Positions 1 to 10,826 of a stretch of 64,000 nucleotides of DNA are shown here, in pieces. Numbering within the stretch: position 1 is the first letter of the stretch; each line of letters starts with the position of its first letter. A program made the position numbers and the translations under genes. Source of the DNA: Henricia sp. BOLD:AAB3569 (Eukaryota; Echinodermata; Asteroidea; Spinulosida; Echinasteridae); the NCBI GenBank assembly GCA_037783545.1, contig JBBELK010000165.1, forward strand, positions 186,001 through 250,000. Reading direction: 5' to 3'. A model generated the notes under the pieces. It was not told the DNA's origin. It did not search any database and was given only the letters and a program-made list of their open reading frames with translations.

Positions 1-3000
1 CGCAAAAGTTGCAACCCGCGGTCGATTTTGTACGCGAATGGACCCCAGGCTAGCTGGAAGCATACTCTTTTCCGATGATGACGTTTCTAAGCCAACCGGC
101 CAATCAGAACGCGCAAATCTTTACCCGAAGTGTTCCGATCTTATTTAGCCCGATTCGTTTTAGCGTTGAAGTGTGTACCACTGACACGAACTCGCCGGAA
201 GTTGTGTGTGCCCATAGGAATGTGCAGTAACCACGGGCGCTGTGTGTGGAGTATATGGGGCTCTCTGTTTACGATAACAGAAGTAGTCCGTCTGTGGAAC
301 AGTATTACGGTTCTTGAGATATGAATTTTGAAAATAATAACCTTTGAATTTTTGTAATTTGACACCTGATGACGTCATGATACTATACATGCTGGTGAAA
401 GTCTGCCGTAGGGCCTATGTCTGTATCTAATTTACTAACGATTCAGCTTGGTTTGATGGGCATTGTTACTGGTAAGTGTAAAAACTGAGATTTCCGTTTT
501 CGTTGAACTTTGACCTCCAATTGACCCCAGAAGGAAGGGTCAGATGAAAATGCCCACACAAAGAAAGTTGTAGCACAGAATGTCATCTATAAACCTGGGT
601 CACGTGGTCAAGATCCTGGGTCACGTGGTTTTCGAGATGGAAGCATTTTAAAATATGCATATTTTGGTTTTTTGGGAGGTGTAATTTGATACTTAATGAC
701 GTCACGATGACGTCACGCTTGATGCCATCATAATATTAAACACGCTGGTGAAAGTCTGCTATAGGACCTATGCCTGTACTTAGTTTCTTAAAGATTCAGC
801 TTGGTTTGATGGGCATTGTTGCTCAATAAGTGCAAAAATTGAGATTTTCGTTTTCGTTGAACTTTGACCTCAGATTGACCCCAGAAGAAAGGGTCAGATG
901 AAAATGCCCACACGAAGAAAATTGTAGGCCATGATCTGATATATAGGCCTGTCAAATACGAAGATCATGGGTCACGTGGTTTTCCAGACGGAAGCATTTT
1001 AAAACATGCATATTTTGGTCATTTTTGGTTTGTAATTTGATACCTAATGACGTCACAATGACGTCACACTTGTATGCACATCTTCACATTGGGGTTGATG
1101 TTCCTACCAAGTTTTAAGTTGATAGCTTGAACCGTTTTGAAGAAAACCTCTGGAAACGTTTGAGTGGAAAAAGAAAAAAAAAAAAAAAAAAAAACTAGAG
1201 CTTCGCGTTTGTGTTTTTTACAAACGCAAGGTGATCGGGTGACATAAACATTGAAATGATGATGACGACACAGTTTTGAGATTGTTTGAAAACTTGAGTT
1301 GTTTGATGTTGAAAAAGTATTGGAATTCTCAAGACATGACTCTGACTATTCAACGCTAAAATTGTGTATCTGATGACGTCATCATTGTCAATCTCATCAT
1401 AACGTTACTATTGTGTGCACAGATTGTTCAAGTATCTACTGAAGGACAAATTTTGACATGTATATGTGGTGAAAGAATCTTTTCAATATCTATTACAGTT
1501 CTAAAGATTTTGTCATTTGAGATCATATTACTGTAGTATATCGCCGTGTGGGGAGTTGGGGTTCAATTGCATCTAGAATAAACTGACGCTCCAGTCAACT
1601 TGAGTTGCGGTCCACCATGTCCATTTTATTTCCAACACAGCAACGATTTCCAGCATGTCACATTCACAGTTTTCGGTGAGAAGACATATTTACGCTGGTC
1701 CGCCGACTAAGGCTAGCCGTACATAATTACACCCAAGATACAACAGCTAAGTCACAAAAAGTAAATGTTCTTGTGCTATCAAGTGTTCATTCAACTTTCC
1801 TGGCGATGATGCCACGGAAACTAGCAGTTTTACATCTTCAAAAGCCAAATTTTCTCGGTTGTAAATCAATCCCTGCTTATTATGTCTCGTCTGTCTGACT
1901 TATTCACTACTCGCGCACGTACGTGTATATCATTGGCCGTGTGGCCCAGACATCCTCCCTAAAAAGATACATTATGACCTCTGACCCGAGACAGGCTGCC
2001 TAGATACAAGTTATATTATTAGAAGTCGAGCACTATATATGGGCGCAAATCTTCAGATTAGTGGAGGCTTGGCATAGCGCCCTCAAACGACTGAGTTAGC
2101 TTAATTATCAAGGGACCCAACAAATAATTTATCCACATTACGTAACCACCGTGCACGTGATGACGTCATCAGTGGTATATATGTAGTCATAAAGTCCACA
2201 TGTGAGGGAACATTTCGTTCCGTAGAACTATGGTCAAATTCCCTACCACTTTGGTCTATTTGCATTCAAAATGCTAAAAAAAGTGTACATTTTCGAACCT
2301 CTTCCGGTTTGGACCGGAGGTTTGGGTCACACAGGGGTCATGCCATTGTATGATTTGTTCAGTTCATTGCGACCTATCATGCTGTAAAAGAATTGTTCAA
2401 GTATCTATTACGATTCTTGAGATATGAATTTTTGAAATAATAACCATTTAATTTTTGTAATTTGATACCTGCGACGATATCATGACGTCACAATGTTGTG
2501 CACAAATTGTTCAACAATTTGATAAACATCAAGTTCTTAAATGTGGCGAAAGAATCATGCAAATATCTGCTGTAGTTCTCAATATACAGCATTTTTAAAC
2601 AATTCAGCTCCAAATTTGCGTAATTTGACACCACATTACGTAACTACCGTCCATGTGATGACGTCACCAATGGTATAGTCAAAAAGTCCACATGTGTGGA
2701 AACATTTCGTTCCGTAGAAATATGGTCAAATTCACTACCACTTTGAATCTATTTGCATTCAAAACGCTTAAAAAATGCACATTTTCGAACAACTTCCGGT
2801 TTGGACCGGAAGTAGGCGTCACACAGGGGTCATGACATCGTATGATTTGTTCAGTTCATTTAGACTTATCATGTTGTGAAAGAATTGTTCAAGTATCTTA
2901 TACGGTTCTTGAGATATGAATTTTTGAAATAATAACCTTTGAATTTTTGTAATTTGACACCTGATGACGTCATGATTACGTCACACTTGATGCCGTTATG

Positions 3001-3799
3001 ATACTATACATTCTGGTGAAAGTCTGCCGTAGGGCCTATGTCTGTATCTAATTTACTAACGATTCAGCTTGGTTTGATGGGCATTGTTGCTGGTAAGTGT
3101 AAAAATTGAGATTCTCAGTTTCGTTGAACTTTGACCTCCAATTGACCCCAGAAGGAAGGGTCAGATAAAAATGCCCACACAAAGAAAATTGTAGCACAGA
3201 ATGTCATCTATAAACCTGCCAAATACGAAGATCCTGGGTCACGTGGTTTTCAAGACGGAAGCATTTTAAAATATGCATATTTTGGTTTTTTGGGGGTGTA
3301 ATTTGATACTTGATGACGTCACGATGACGTCACGCTTGATGCCATCATAATATTATACACGCTGGTGAAAGTCTGCCATAGGACCTGTGCCTGTACTTAG
3401 TTACTTAAAGATTCAGCTTGGTTTGATGGGCATTGTTGCTCAATAAGTGCAAAAATTTAGATTTTCGTTTTCGTTGAACTTTGACCTCAGATTGACCCCA
3501 GAAGGAAGGGTCAGATGAAAATGCCCACACGAAGAAAATTATAGGCCATGATCTTATCTATAAGCCTACTAAATACGAAAATCATGGGTCACGTGGTTTT
3601 CCAGACGGAAGCATTTTAAAACATGCATATTTTAGTCATTTTTGGGTTGTAATTTGATACCCAATGACGTCACAATGACGTCACACTTGTATGCACACCT
3701 TCACATTGGGGTTGATGTTCCTACAAAGTTTCAAGTTGATAGCTTGAACCGTTTTGAAGAAAAGCTCTGGAAACGTTTGAGTGGAAAAAGAAGAAAAAG

Positions 3800-3831
<32 letters not shown>

Positions 3832-3860
3832 CAAAGAAATCGTACAATATCAATAGGTGA
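1..3860. repeat. Hierarchical repeat array with CRE-type palindromes
   Basis: No gene is visible. The block consists of diverged repeats at two scales. A longer unit recurs at about 300-1180 and 2900-3790, both ending in the same tail (TTGAACCGTTTTGAAGAAAA) followed by poly(A). Within each unit a module of about 330-350 bp repeats, and a second module of about 504 bp recurs at 2128 and 2632. Modules share phrases such as ACTTTGACCTC and GGTCACGTGGTTTTC. Short ORFs here are open by chance. It may be an old satellite or tandem transposon derivative; the family is not recognised. Confidence 0.8.
370..3683. promoter_or_regulatory. Cluster of TGACGTCA (CRE/ATF-type) palindromes
   Basis: Exact TGACGTCA starts at 370, 697, 708, 1048, 1059, 1374, 2161, 2483, 2659, 2965, 3314, 3325, 3665 and 3676. 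Four pairs are spaced exactly 11 bp start to start, and a fifth pair (2965/2976) has decayed to TTACGTCA. The palindrome is the consensus CREB/ATF binding site. Binding or regulatory activity is not shown by sequence alone; the motif may simply be part of the repeat consensus. Confidence 0.45.
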
Positions 3861-3946
3861 TCGGAATGAGTTCCGATCACCTAAAAAAAAGACAAAGAAA
3901 TCGTACGAGAGCAATAGGTGATCGGGGCTGTTGGCCCGATCACCTA
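3830..3946. repeat. Tandem pair of AGGTGATCGG hairpins after poly(A)
   Basis: A 61-bp unit starting GACAAAGAAATCGTAC occurs twice (3830, 3891). Each unit ends in a perfect hairpin: TAGGTGATCGGAA/TTCCGATCACCTA at 3854-3883, and TAGGTGATCGGG/CCCGATCACCTA at 3915-3946. The stems are conserved while the loops differ. A poly(A) run of about 30 nt (3799-3829) precedes them. The first repeat superunit also ends in poly(A) followed by a hairpin (about 1205-1229) and a single GGTGATCGG. Confidence 0.8.
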
Positions 3947-4982
3947 ATTAAGGGTATAATGCAGGAAGGAACAGAATGTCGTATTCCGTAACCGAAACAA
4001 AACCTTATCCCCCTTTTCGTTTTAATTAATACCTTCGAACTGCAAGTATTCAATGTAGGCCTACGTACGTACGTCAAAGGCAATGGGCATAATACTATAA
4101 TTACAAGAAAGATGATAAACAAATATTGTACTACATACTTACCTGTTCAACAATCTTCCATTCCGCCCATCTTTCTGGAAACAGTGCACTGCAGTAGGCC
4201 TACCCGTCACCTTTGTTATCTCTTTTAAAACCAATTTCGACAGAACAATCTATTTTAAGCCCCAAATTGGCGAATAAATGAAGAAAACTGCTTACACTAT
4301 TGAGGAAATGCGACAACTATGACAACACACCCGTCTCATCACATTGTTTAAGATCTTCAGAGATGAGTTGGCTATTGACATAAACAACTAGGCCTACTGC
4401 AAACCGAAACCATCTCGGGTAAGACGAGGCCATAGACAATGATGCTTCATCGTTCAGTGAATACAATAATTATGCAACAATCCTTCTTTTCCGAATCAAT
4501 CGATATGTGGAATGCCCTACCCCATTCAACCGTCTGTGCAACATCTACATCAAATTTACAATTATTAGTCATCAGAGGAAACTAAAATCCCAATAGACAG
4601 TGTGTACCATCCTCATCAAACCTCCAGTTATATGGCGCATTCACTTGACCCGTACCCGAGGTCACATGTGTTGTTGCCAAGCAACGCAAGCTGGAGGTTC
4701 TACCATCTTCCACGTGGTTTGTCTCGCTGAATTTGTACGGCGGGCGCACGTACGTCGGTAACATATAGCATCGTTGGAAACTGACGAATAATTTCCAACC
4801 AAATCGATTCGGCGAACTATATGCGAGTAATTTAGAAACAGAACAGCAATCTCGGTACATTATGTACTGCCAACTGAACAGAAAATAGTTTCAGTTGTAA
4901 AAGACCTGGAAGAATCGGATATTTCCCGGCCCACGACATCAGAATGTGTACGCGTGTCTAGAGCTCTCCCTTGCCCGGCCAC
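3947..4982. other. No gene recognised
   Basis: A+T-rich unique-looking sequence with several TAGGCCTAC words. A minus-strand open frame at 4582-4860 has no recognisable domain and no supporting signal, so it is not called. Confidence 0.5.
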
Positions 4983-4990
4983 TATATATA
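4983..4990 (+). promoter_or_regulatory. TATA-box candidate
   Basis: TATATATA sits between GC-rich flanks, about 240 bp upstream of a well-placed ATG at 5223. It would place transcription start near 5012-5020. This is support by position only; no initiator was verified. Confidence 0.35.
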
Positions 4991-5222
4991 GTGCAGAACT
5001 CCCGGGCACCCGTCATTCGTCGCATGCGCTGCTAGCTCCGCGTGCATGTGTTGACAACAAATCAATCCAGCATATTGAAGTCCGCATCAAACGGACAATA
5101 GAAAGAAAATTGGCCAATTAAGGCATCGTCAAGAACCTTTCTGCAAAATTGAGGTGCTGTAGGCCTACGACAAGAAATCTCCCTTGGGCGCAGGTTGCTC
5201 ATGCTGCTCAGTTATACGGGAC

Positions 5223-5742
5223 ATGGCTGAAAGGTAATGCACTGGTACATGTAGTTTGATCAAAACAGTTGATGTTTTTGTTTATGTTTAGCTTTTCCAT
5301 AACATTACATGTAGGCCTATATACCGTAGTTGAACCTCGTCCTCGGGGCTTTGCAGAATACCTTTTTATAACAGGAACCTTGTATTATCAGGAGTAAAAA
5401 TAATGGAAGAATTGAAGGTAGAACGCATGATTGTTAATTAGGGTTTGTCTTGCCCTTATATACCCGACGTAATTATTCACACTGTAGGCCTATACTCGGT
5501 GCTTTTCCCAGGTAGGCCTACTATGAAAAACTTCATAGGCGTGCTCGAGTTGCAAGAAATAATGAAATACGGAAAGAGACTTTTCCGGCTTAGATCGCTT
5601 ACTTAGGTCAAAGTCTACTGCAAACATGGATTTCATCGAGGGCTTGATCTTGTATGTCAACAACAAAACAGGGCAGTACCTTCATAAGCTTTCACCTTCT
5701 GAGCTTAAGAAATGTCTATACAGCAATGAAAAAAGCACGTAG
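5223..5742 (+). CDS. Possible two-exon small gene (join 5223-5233, 5607-5742)
   Basis: A short first exon begins ATGGCTGAAAG and is followed by the donor GTAATG at 5234 (phase 2). A second exon follows the acceptor TTACTTAG at 5606, and its frame matches phase 2. It runs in frame through a second ATG at 5626 to TAG at 5740-5742, giving a predicted product of 49 residues containing EGLILYVNNKTGQYLHKL. A TATA-like box lies upstream at 4983. No domain is recognised. The product may be the start of a longer coding region whose remainder (5824-6178) has decayed, or the frame match may be chance. Transcript evidence would decide. Confidence 0.3.
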
Positions 5743-5823
5743 CCTATGCGTGCAAACCTATGTAAAGGAAAAAAAAGGAACTGAAGAGAAATCGGCTACA
5801 AAAACAGCAAAAAATACAAGACT

Positions 5824-6178
5824 ATGACAATCATTGATGGTCAAGTGAAAAGTACACAAGCAGTAAAAGACTTACTTCAGAAGTTTCTATCAGTCACAGA
5901 CCAAGGGAGAGCACTTTTAAGACAGATAAAGTTTTACAAGTCTATAAAGGTAGCAGGCATTCCAAATGCGAAATACATCAATAGCACCCAGGGGAAACTT
6001 CTGTAACTTGAAAGTCTGAAAGAGAACTTGATTTTCATTATCTCAGTTTGGGAAATGACACTTGACAACTCAGAATCCGAAGTGAACCACGATGAAACAC
6101 ATTGGACATTTAATGTTGCTCTGCCCACAAGCAGTGTGGACAGCGTAAAACGCAAACTGCTAGAAAAGGGCAGAAGCT
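5824..6178 (+). pseudogene. Decayed coding remnant, charged/helical protein, unknown family
   Basis: One reading frame stays open from the ATG at 5824 to 6178 except for a single TAA at 6004-6006, giving about 60 plus 57 codons. The first part resembles a helical, Leu/Lys-rich segment (for example LLQKFLSVTDQGRALLRQ). The second part continues with acidic then basic residues. Just upstream (5770-5815) the DNA encodes Lys/Arg/Gln-rich peptides in another frame, as expected for a coiled-coil gene that has taken frameshifts. I do not recognise the family with confidence; marine invertebrate genomes carry many copies of similar uncharacterised coiled-coil ORFs. Called a pseudogene because of the in-frame stop. 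Confidence 0.4.
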
Positions 6179-6356
6179 GAGAGAAAAAAATAAGAAAATT
6201 AGGTCCAATGAAACATTTTCAGGATTGGCAATGCATAGTTCCGACCTGTCAATCAACCGAACAATCACAACAGAGCTAGCAGATATCACTGACATAGGTC
6301 AAAGTGCACTGTCTCACAACAACATGATCACGCGATATGTTCTGCCGGCCCCATAC

Positions 6357-8342
6357 AATAAGCCAGTTGCGTGATAGATTTGCATAAATCCTAGAGTCCT
6401 GCCTCTGCGCTATGGCGCTCGCATAATAAGAGAGTACTGCACCAGACTACCAGGCCGTTGGCAACGGTTGCCAAGTGGCAAGGGGGTGCACGCTAGAACA
6501 TGTTAGCCGGCGCGAAAGTCTGTACGGTACCTGGAATACCTCGCACAGTACTCTATGCATTTTGCAGCTGGACCATCCGAAATTACATGTTGAAATTGCA
6601 TGTTAAAACATGTACTCGCCATGAAGTTTCGTCAAAATAACGAGTTAGAACGTCTTGTTTGACTCGAAATGAACGTTAACTTTGAAAGCTGGATTGTTCC
6701 CAATCTGTGCATGATCAATTCAAGAAAAGAGTAACGATTTCGGGTTATGAGACCGGTTCAAAGTTGCCGATTGAACGTCGAACCCGAACGAAGGGAGACG
6801 TATACACTTTACAGCAAACTTGACTTGAAATAGGGGAAATAAGATGACATGCAGCTAGTAAATCTTGCCACAATATGATAAAAAATTAATATCGCCGTTG
6901 ATTGTTTAATATCCATTCGACGGAACTTCGTCAGAAATTGGCGAGTTTTGCTGTTTCAGATCGCCGTTCAACGCGACAGCGAGCGACTCTCGTTTTGCGT
7001 ACATGACCGGCATATTCCGAAGCCCAAGTAAAATCGCGAGAAATACATCAACGTACGCGACTTAATTAAGTGGAGATATAAATACCGTACACCCTCGCCA
7101 CTAATTCTTTCTAATATTACATGATATTATGCCCCCATAAAGTTTAAATTTGGTTAGGAAACGTGATTTGGTTTAATAGGAAACATGAATTTTGCGTGTG
7201 TGGACCGGGAAAAATGGAAATGCGAAAATTATGCGATGCCTACTAAATATACCAAAATAAAAAGGTCGATCGTATCCCGGTTCGTGTTTGCTAGACAGAT
7301 TTGTGAAACTGAGGACTGTTAGGAGATATAATTGTTTGTCTTTGTTTAAAATTTTATTCTAATTGAAGTGTGTTACGGGTGCTGTTTGTCGCCCACAAAT
7401 TAGAGCCTGCCCTTTTTTCCCATCTCAATTTTTAGTGGTGAATTCCGTATTCCGCACGGATATAGACAAACTCAACAACGTATAACACAACAACCGCTCG
7501 GTCAAGTTTTTGCAGCCAAAGTATTTCTAAAATCTGTTGTAACTTGTATGTAGCTAGATAATCATTTTAATTCATAATTGAATTACTTTTGATTTTACCC
7601 AAGTTGCTGCGAGACGTCGATCATTTGCGGAAACAAACAGGCATGACCTTTTCTTTTCAAAAAATTCGGAAGGTGTATTTGAAATCGTATGCCGGTCTTG
7701 TACGCAAAACGAGAGTCGCTCGCTGTTATGTTGAACGCGCGTTTTGGAACAGTAAAACTCGCCAATTTCTGACGATGTTCCGTCAAATGGATAAACAATC
7801 AACGGCGCTATTAATTTTATCATATTGGCAAGATTTACAATCTGCATGTCATCTTATTTCCCCTATTTCAAGTCAAGTTTGGTGTCTAGTGTATACGTCT
7901 CCCTTCGTTCGGGTTCGTGACGTTAAATCGGCAGCTTCAAACCAGTCTTATAACCCGAAATCGTTACTCTTTTTTTTGAATTTATCATGCACAGATTGGG
8001 AACGATCCAGCTTTCAAAGTTAACGTCTATTTCGAGTCAAACAAGACGTTCTAACTCGTTATTTTGACGAAATTTCATGGCGAGTACATGTTTTAACATG
8101 CAATTTCAACATGTAATTTCGGATGGTCCAGCTTCAAAATGCATAGAGTACTGTGCGAGGTATTCCAGGTACCGTACAGACTTTCGCGCCGGCTAACATG
8201 TTCTAGCGTGCACCCCCTTGCCACTTGGCAACCGTTGCCAACGGCCTGGTAGTCTGGTGCAGTACTCTCTTATTATGCGAGCGCCATAGCGCAGAGGCAG
8301 GACTCTAGGATTTATGCAAATCTATCACGCAACTGGCTTATT
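6357..8342. mobile_element. Foldback transposon with ~660-bp inverted arms
   Basis: The left arm (6357-~7022) and right arm (~7688-8342) are reverse complements with scattered mismatches. The outer ends read AATAAGCCAGTTGCGTGATAG and its complement. The spacer of about 665 bp has no convincing coding sequence, and the ORFs crossing the arms are by-products. The flanks match a single contiguous sequence in inverse orientation at 25240-25660, which acts as an empty-site relative and places the insertion next to CATAC/GTAC. The target duplication is short (about 3-4 bp, TAC) and not perfect. Non-autonomous; superfamily not assigned. Confidence 0.85.
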
Positions 8343-10160
8343 TGTACAGTGTTGTATGCGATGATTCGTTGTTCAAAGGTACGAAAGCACGTATGTCATG
8401 ATATGACATCCCTGTATTACTGGCCCTTTACTCGGTGTGTTCTAAGATAACTGTCTACCCTGAAACATGAATACCTTTGAGTTTTCTCCAATGAATCTGT
8501 GCTTTCCGTTGAAAGTCCCATTGCTTTGTGCGTAGTGTGTCGCCATTTTGACGATAGCGTGTGAGCCATAGCAACAATATCCACGGGGGCGGGGCTAACT
8601 AGGCAAACTCGGAACTAGTATGCATTGTTGGAAAAAAGGACAGTACAAAGTTGTAAAGTACAGCGCAAGGGTTAACATTTTAATACTAATTTATAAACTC
8701 ATCTCAGACGACTATATGGCACACACTGTTTAAAAAAATCTCTGTTCATTTACAGTACATTCATATGTCAATTGGCATTACATAGCGTACTGTTTTTAAA
8801 CAGTAGGGGGCCTACATTCTACTTTTTTGTTTTATCTGTTTGCATACAGTAGACTACTGTTATTTGGAATTGTAAATTTACAGAAGATTCTTCTGTTTTT
8901 CAACAGACGACTAAGTGATCGTTTTGTGCATGGTTTTGTTCTTTAACAAAGCCTTCTGTACAGAAACAATTCTATGTATTACTGAACGAAGCAGTCCAGG
9001 TTATTGACGACTGTTTCTTGTTGACCTTTACAGTTCACTTTTTGTGTTGTAGATGCACCACACTTCATGTAAAATAAGTCGGCATGTTTCTCTCAATTTC
9101 CTAGTTTTTATTTGCATTCCTAGTTTTTATTTGGGTGCAGTGGAGTTTCAACAGGGTGTACAATTTACCAAAAATGTAACCCGACTCACTGAAATACAGG
9201 AATATGATAAATTCAGGGGGAATTTCTGCCCGAGTCTACTGTATTCCCGCACTTTGAGGCAGGTTACATGCTCCCGTGTATCTCCACTGCAGGCAGTATT
9301 GCACGGCAAATAAAACGCAAATAAAAACCAAAAAATGTACGAAAATACCGACTTGCCTATTTTACGACATGTAGAGCAGCTTTTTCTCGTTCAAGTCGGC
9401 ACTATAAACTGAACAGTCTCCAGTATATATTTCGACATAACGCCCGCCAAAATCTGTAATTTCACATACGAACGGCACGACTACAAAAAGCGCACTGCGC
9501 AGTTTGAATTTACTGCAGTGATTTCCCAGCATGCAACGTACCATGGTACTCGCTATCAACGCCGCGTAATTTCTGCCGCATACGTACCAGGGAACATCGA
9601 TGGGATAACTTGGGCTGCGTTCGATCGGGCGTGTACTCGTGTTAACACGAGTTATACTCCTGCGCGCGTGAACGGCAAGAATAACGACACTCAGGCTAGT
9701 CTTGATGCAAGACCGAATTTACTGTTAGAGTTCGCGATCCCCACATTGTTCATTTTAGCCGCCAGAGGGCGTACCTACACTTACAACGTGAACTCGAAAA
9801 CTCGGTCTTGATTACTCCGTAAGAAAAAAGTTCGATAACCTTTATGGAAGACATGAATAATTAAACAGCAAGGTCAAAAATTATGGGCGCCTGCGTAGAA
9901 GAGAAAGCGATGCCTCCATAAATAGGTCATGTGGGATGGTAACTTGCCGTGTACATTTGTACGTGTGCAGTGATTCACCGTGCCGCGCGAAAATGATATC
10001 GGGCCGTTTTCGTGCAGTGACCGTGGTGCATGGCCTGCCGAGAAGCGGCATTTCTCGGTACGAGTGCGCGCCCAGCCCAGCCCGGTGACTTCCTGTCCCC
10101 CGGCCGGGGGTGCCTGTCCGTGTAGATTAAGACCCAATGCCATGGCCAAAACATTGAACA
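8343..10160. other. Repeat-derived flank and A+T-rich DNA, no gene recognised
   Basis: 8343-8625 belongs to the repeat that also occurs inverted at 25240-25520. From 8640 to 9050 the sequence is A+T-rich with TTCTGT/ACAGAA-type words. Open frames at 9053-9313, 9518-9811 and 9874-10196 show no domain, signal or splice context. Confidence 0.5.
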
Positions 10161-10826
10161 ATGTTGGACAACAGTGGGAACAAATCTAAAAATCATGAAA
10201 ATTTCTCTCTTAGTTTTTACACCATGGTTTTTACAACTAAACTAAAATTTTACATGGTTTTATAACAATGGAAATCCAGGCTGGGGGCCTAAAATCAGAC
10301 ATGTCATAATTGTATTTCTCATTTTTATCATCAAACTTGTTCTAACATGCATTGTTTATTTTTCATTTAATATAAAATAAAGACGTTTATAGTGGTCGGA
10401 TATGGAATTCAACCTAAAAATTCAAATTATTTCTGCACTTGAAGTGAAATATTGAACTAATGAATCAGACAATGTTGACGAACATTTCCTTGGACAATGT
10501 TGGACAGCAGTGGGAAAAAATTTAAAAATCATGACAATTTCTCTCTCTCACCATGGTTTTTACAACTAAACTAACATTTTACATGGTTTTATAACAATGG
10601 AAATCCAGGCTGGGGGCCTAAAATCAGACATGTCATAATTGTATTTCTCATTTTTATCATCAAACTTGTTCTAACATGCATTGTTTATTTTTTCATTTAC
10701 AGAATAAAGACGTTTATAGTGGTCGGATATGGAATTCAACCTAAAAATTCAAATTATTTCTGCACTTGAAGTCAAATATTGAACTAATGAATCAGACAAT
10801 GTTGACGAACATTTCCATTTTTTTTA
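10161..10826. repeat. 337-bp direct tandem duplication
   Basis: Two adjacent copies (10161-10497 and 10498-~10826) begin ATGTTGGACA and share long identical runs, including TGGAAATCCAGGCTGGGGG. They differ by a few small indels and substitutions. No coding potential is seen. Confidence 0.85.

Noticed and set aside
3830-3950. Helitron 3' end (hairpin followed by CTAA)
   Set aside because: CTAA is part of the hairpin stem itself rather than about 10 bases beyond it, and no matching 5' TC end or helicase was found.
7589-8023. 144-codon ORF in the right arm of the foldback element
   Set aside because: It lies within an inverted repeat arm whose other copy is broken in the same frame; no domain is visible.
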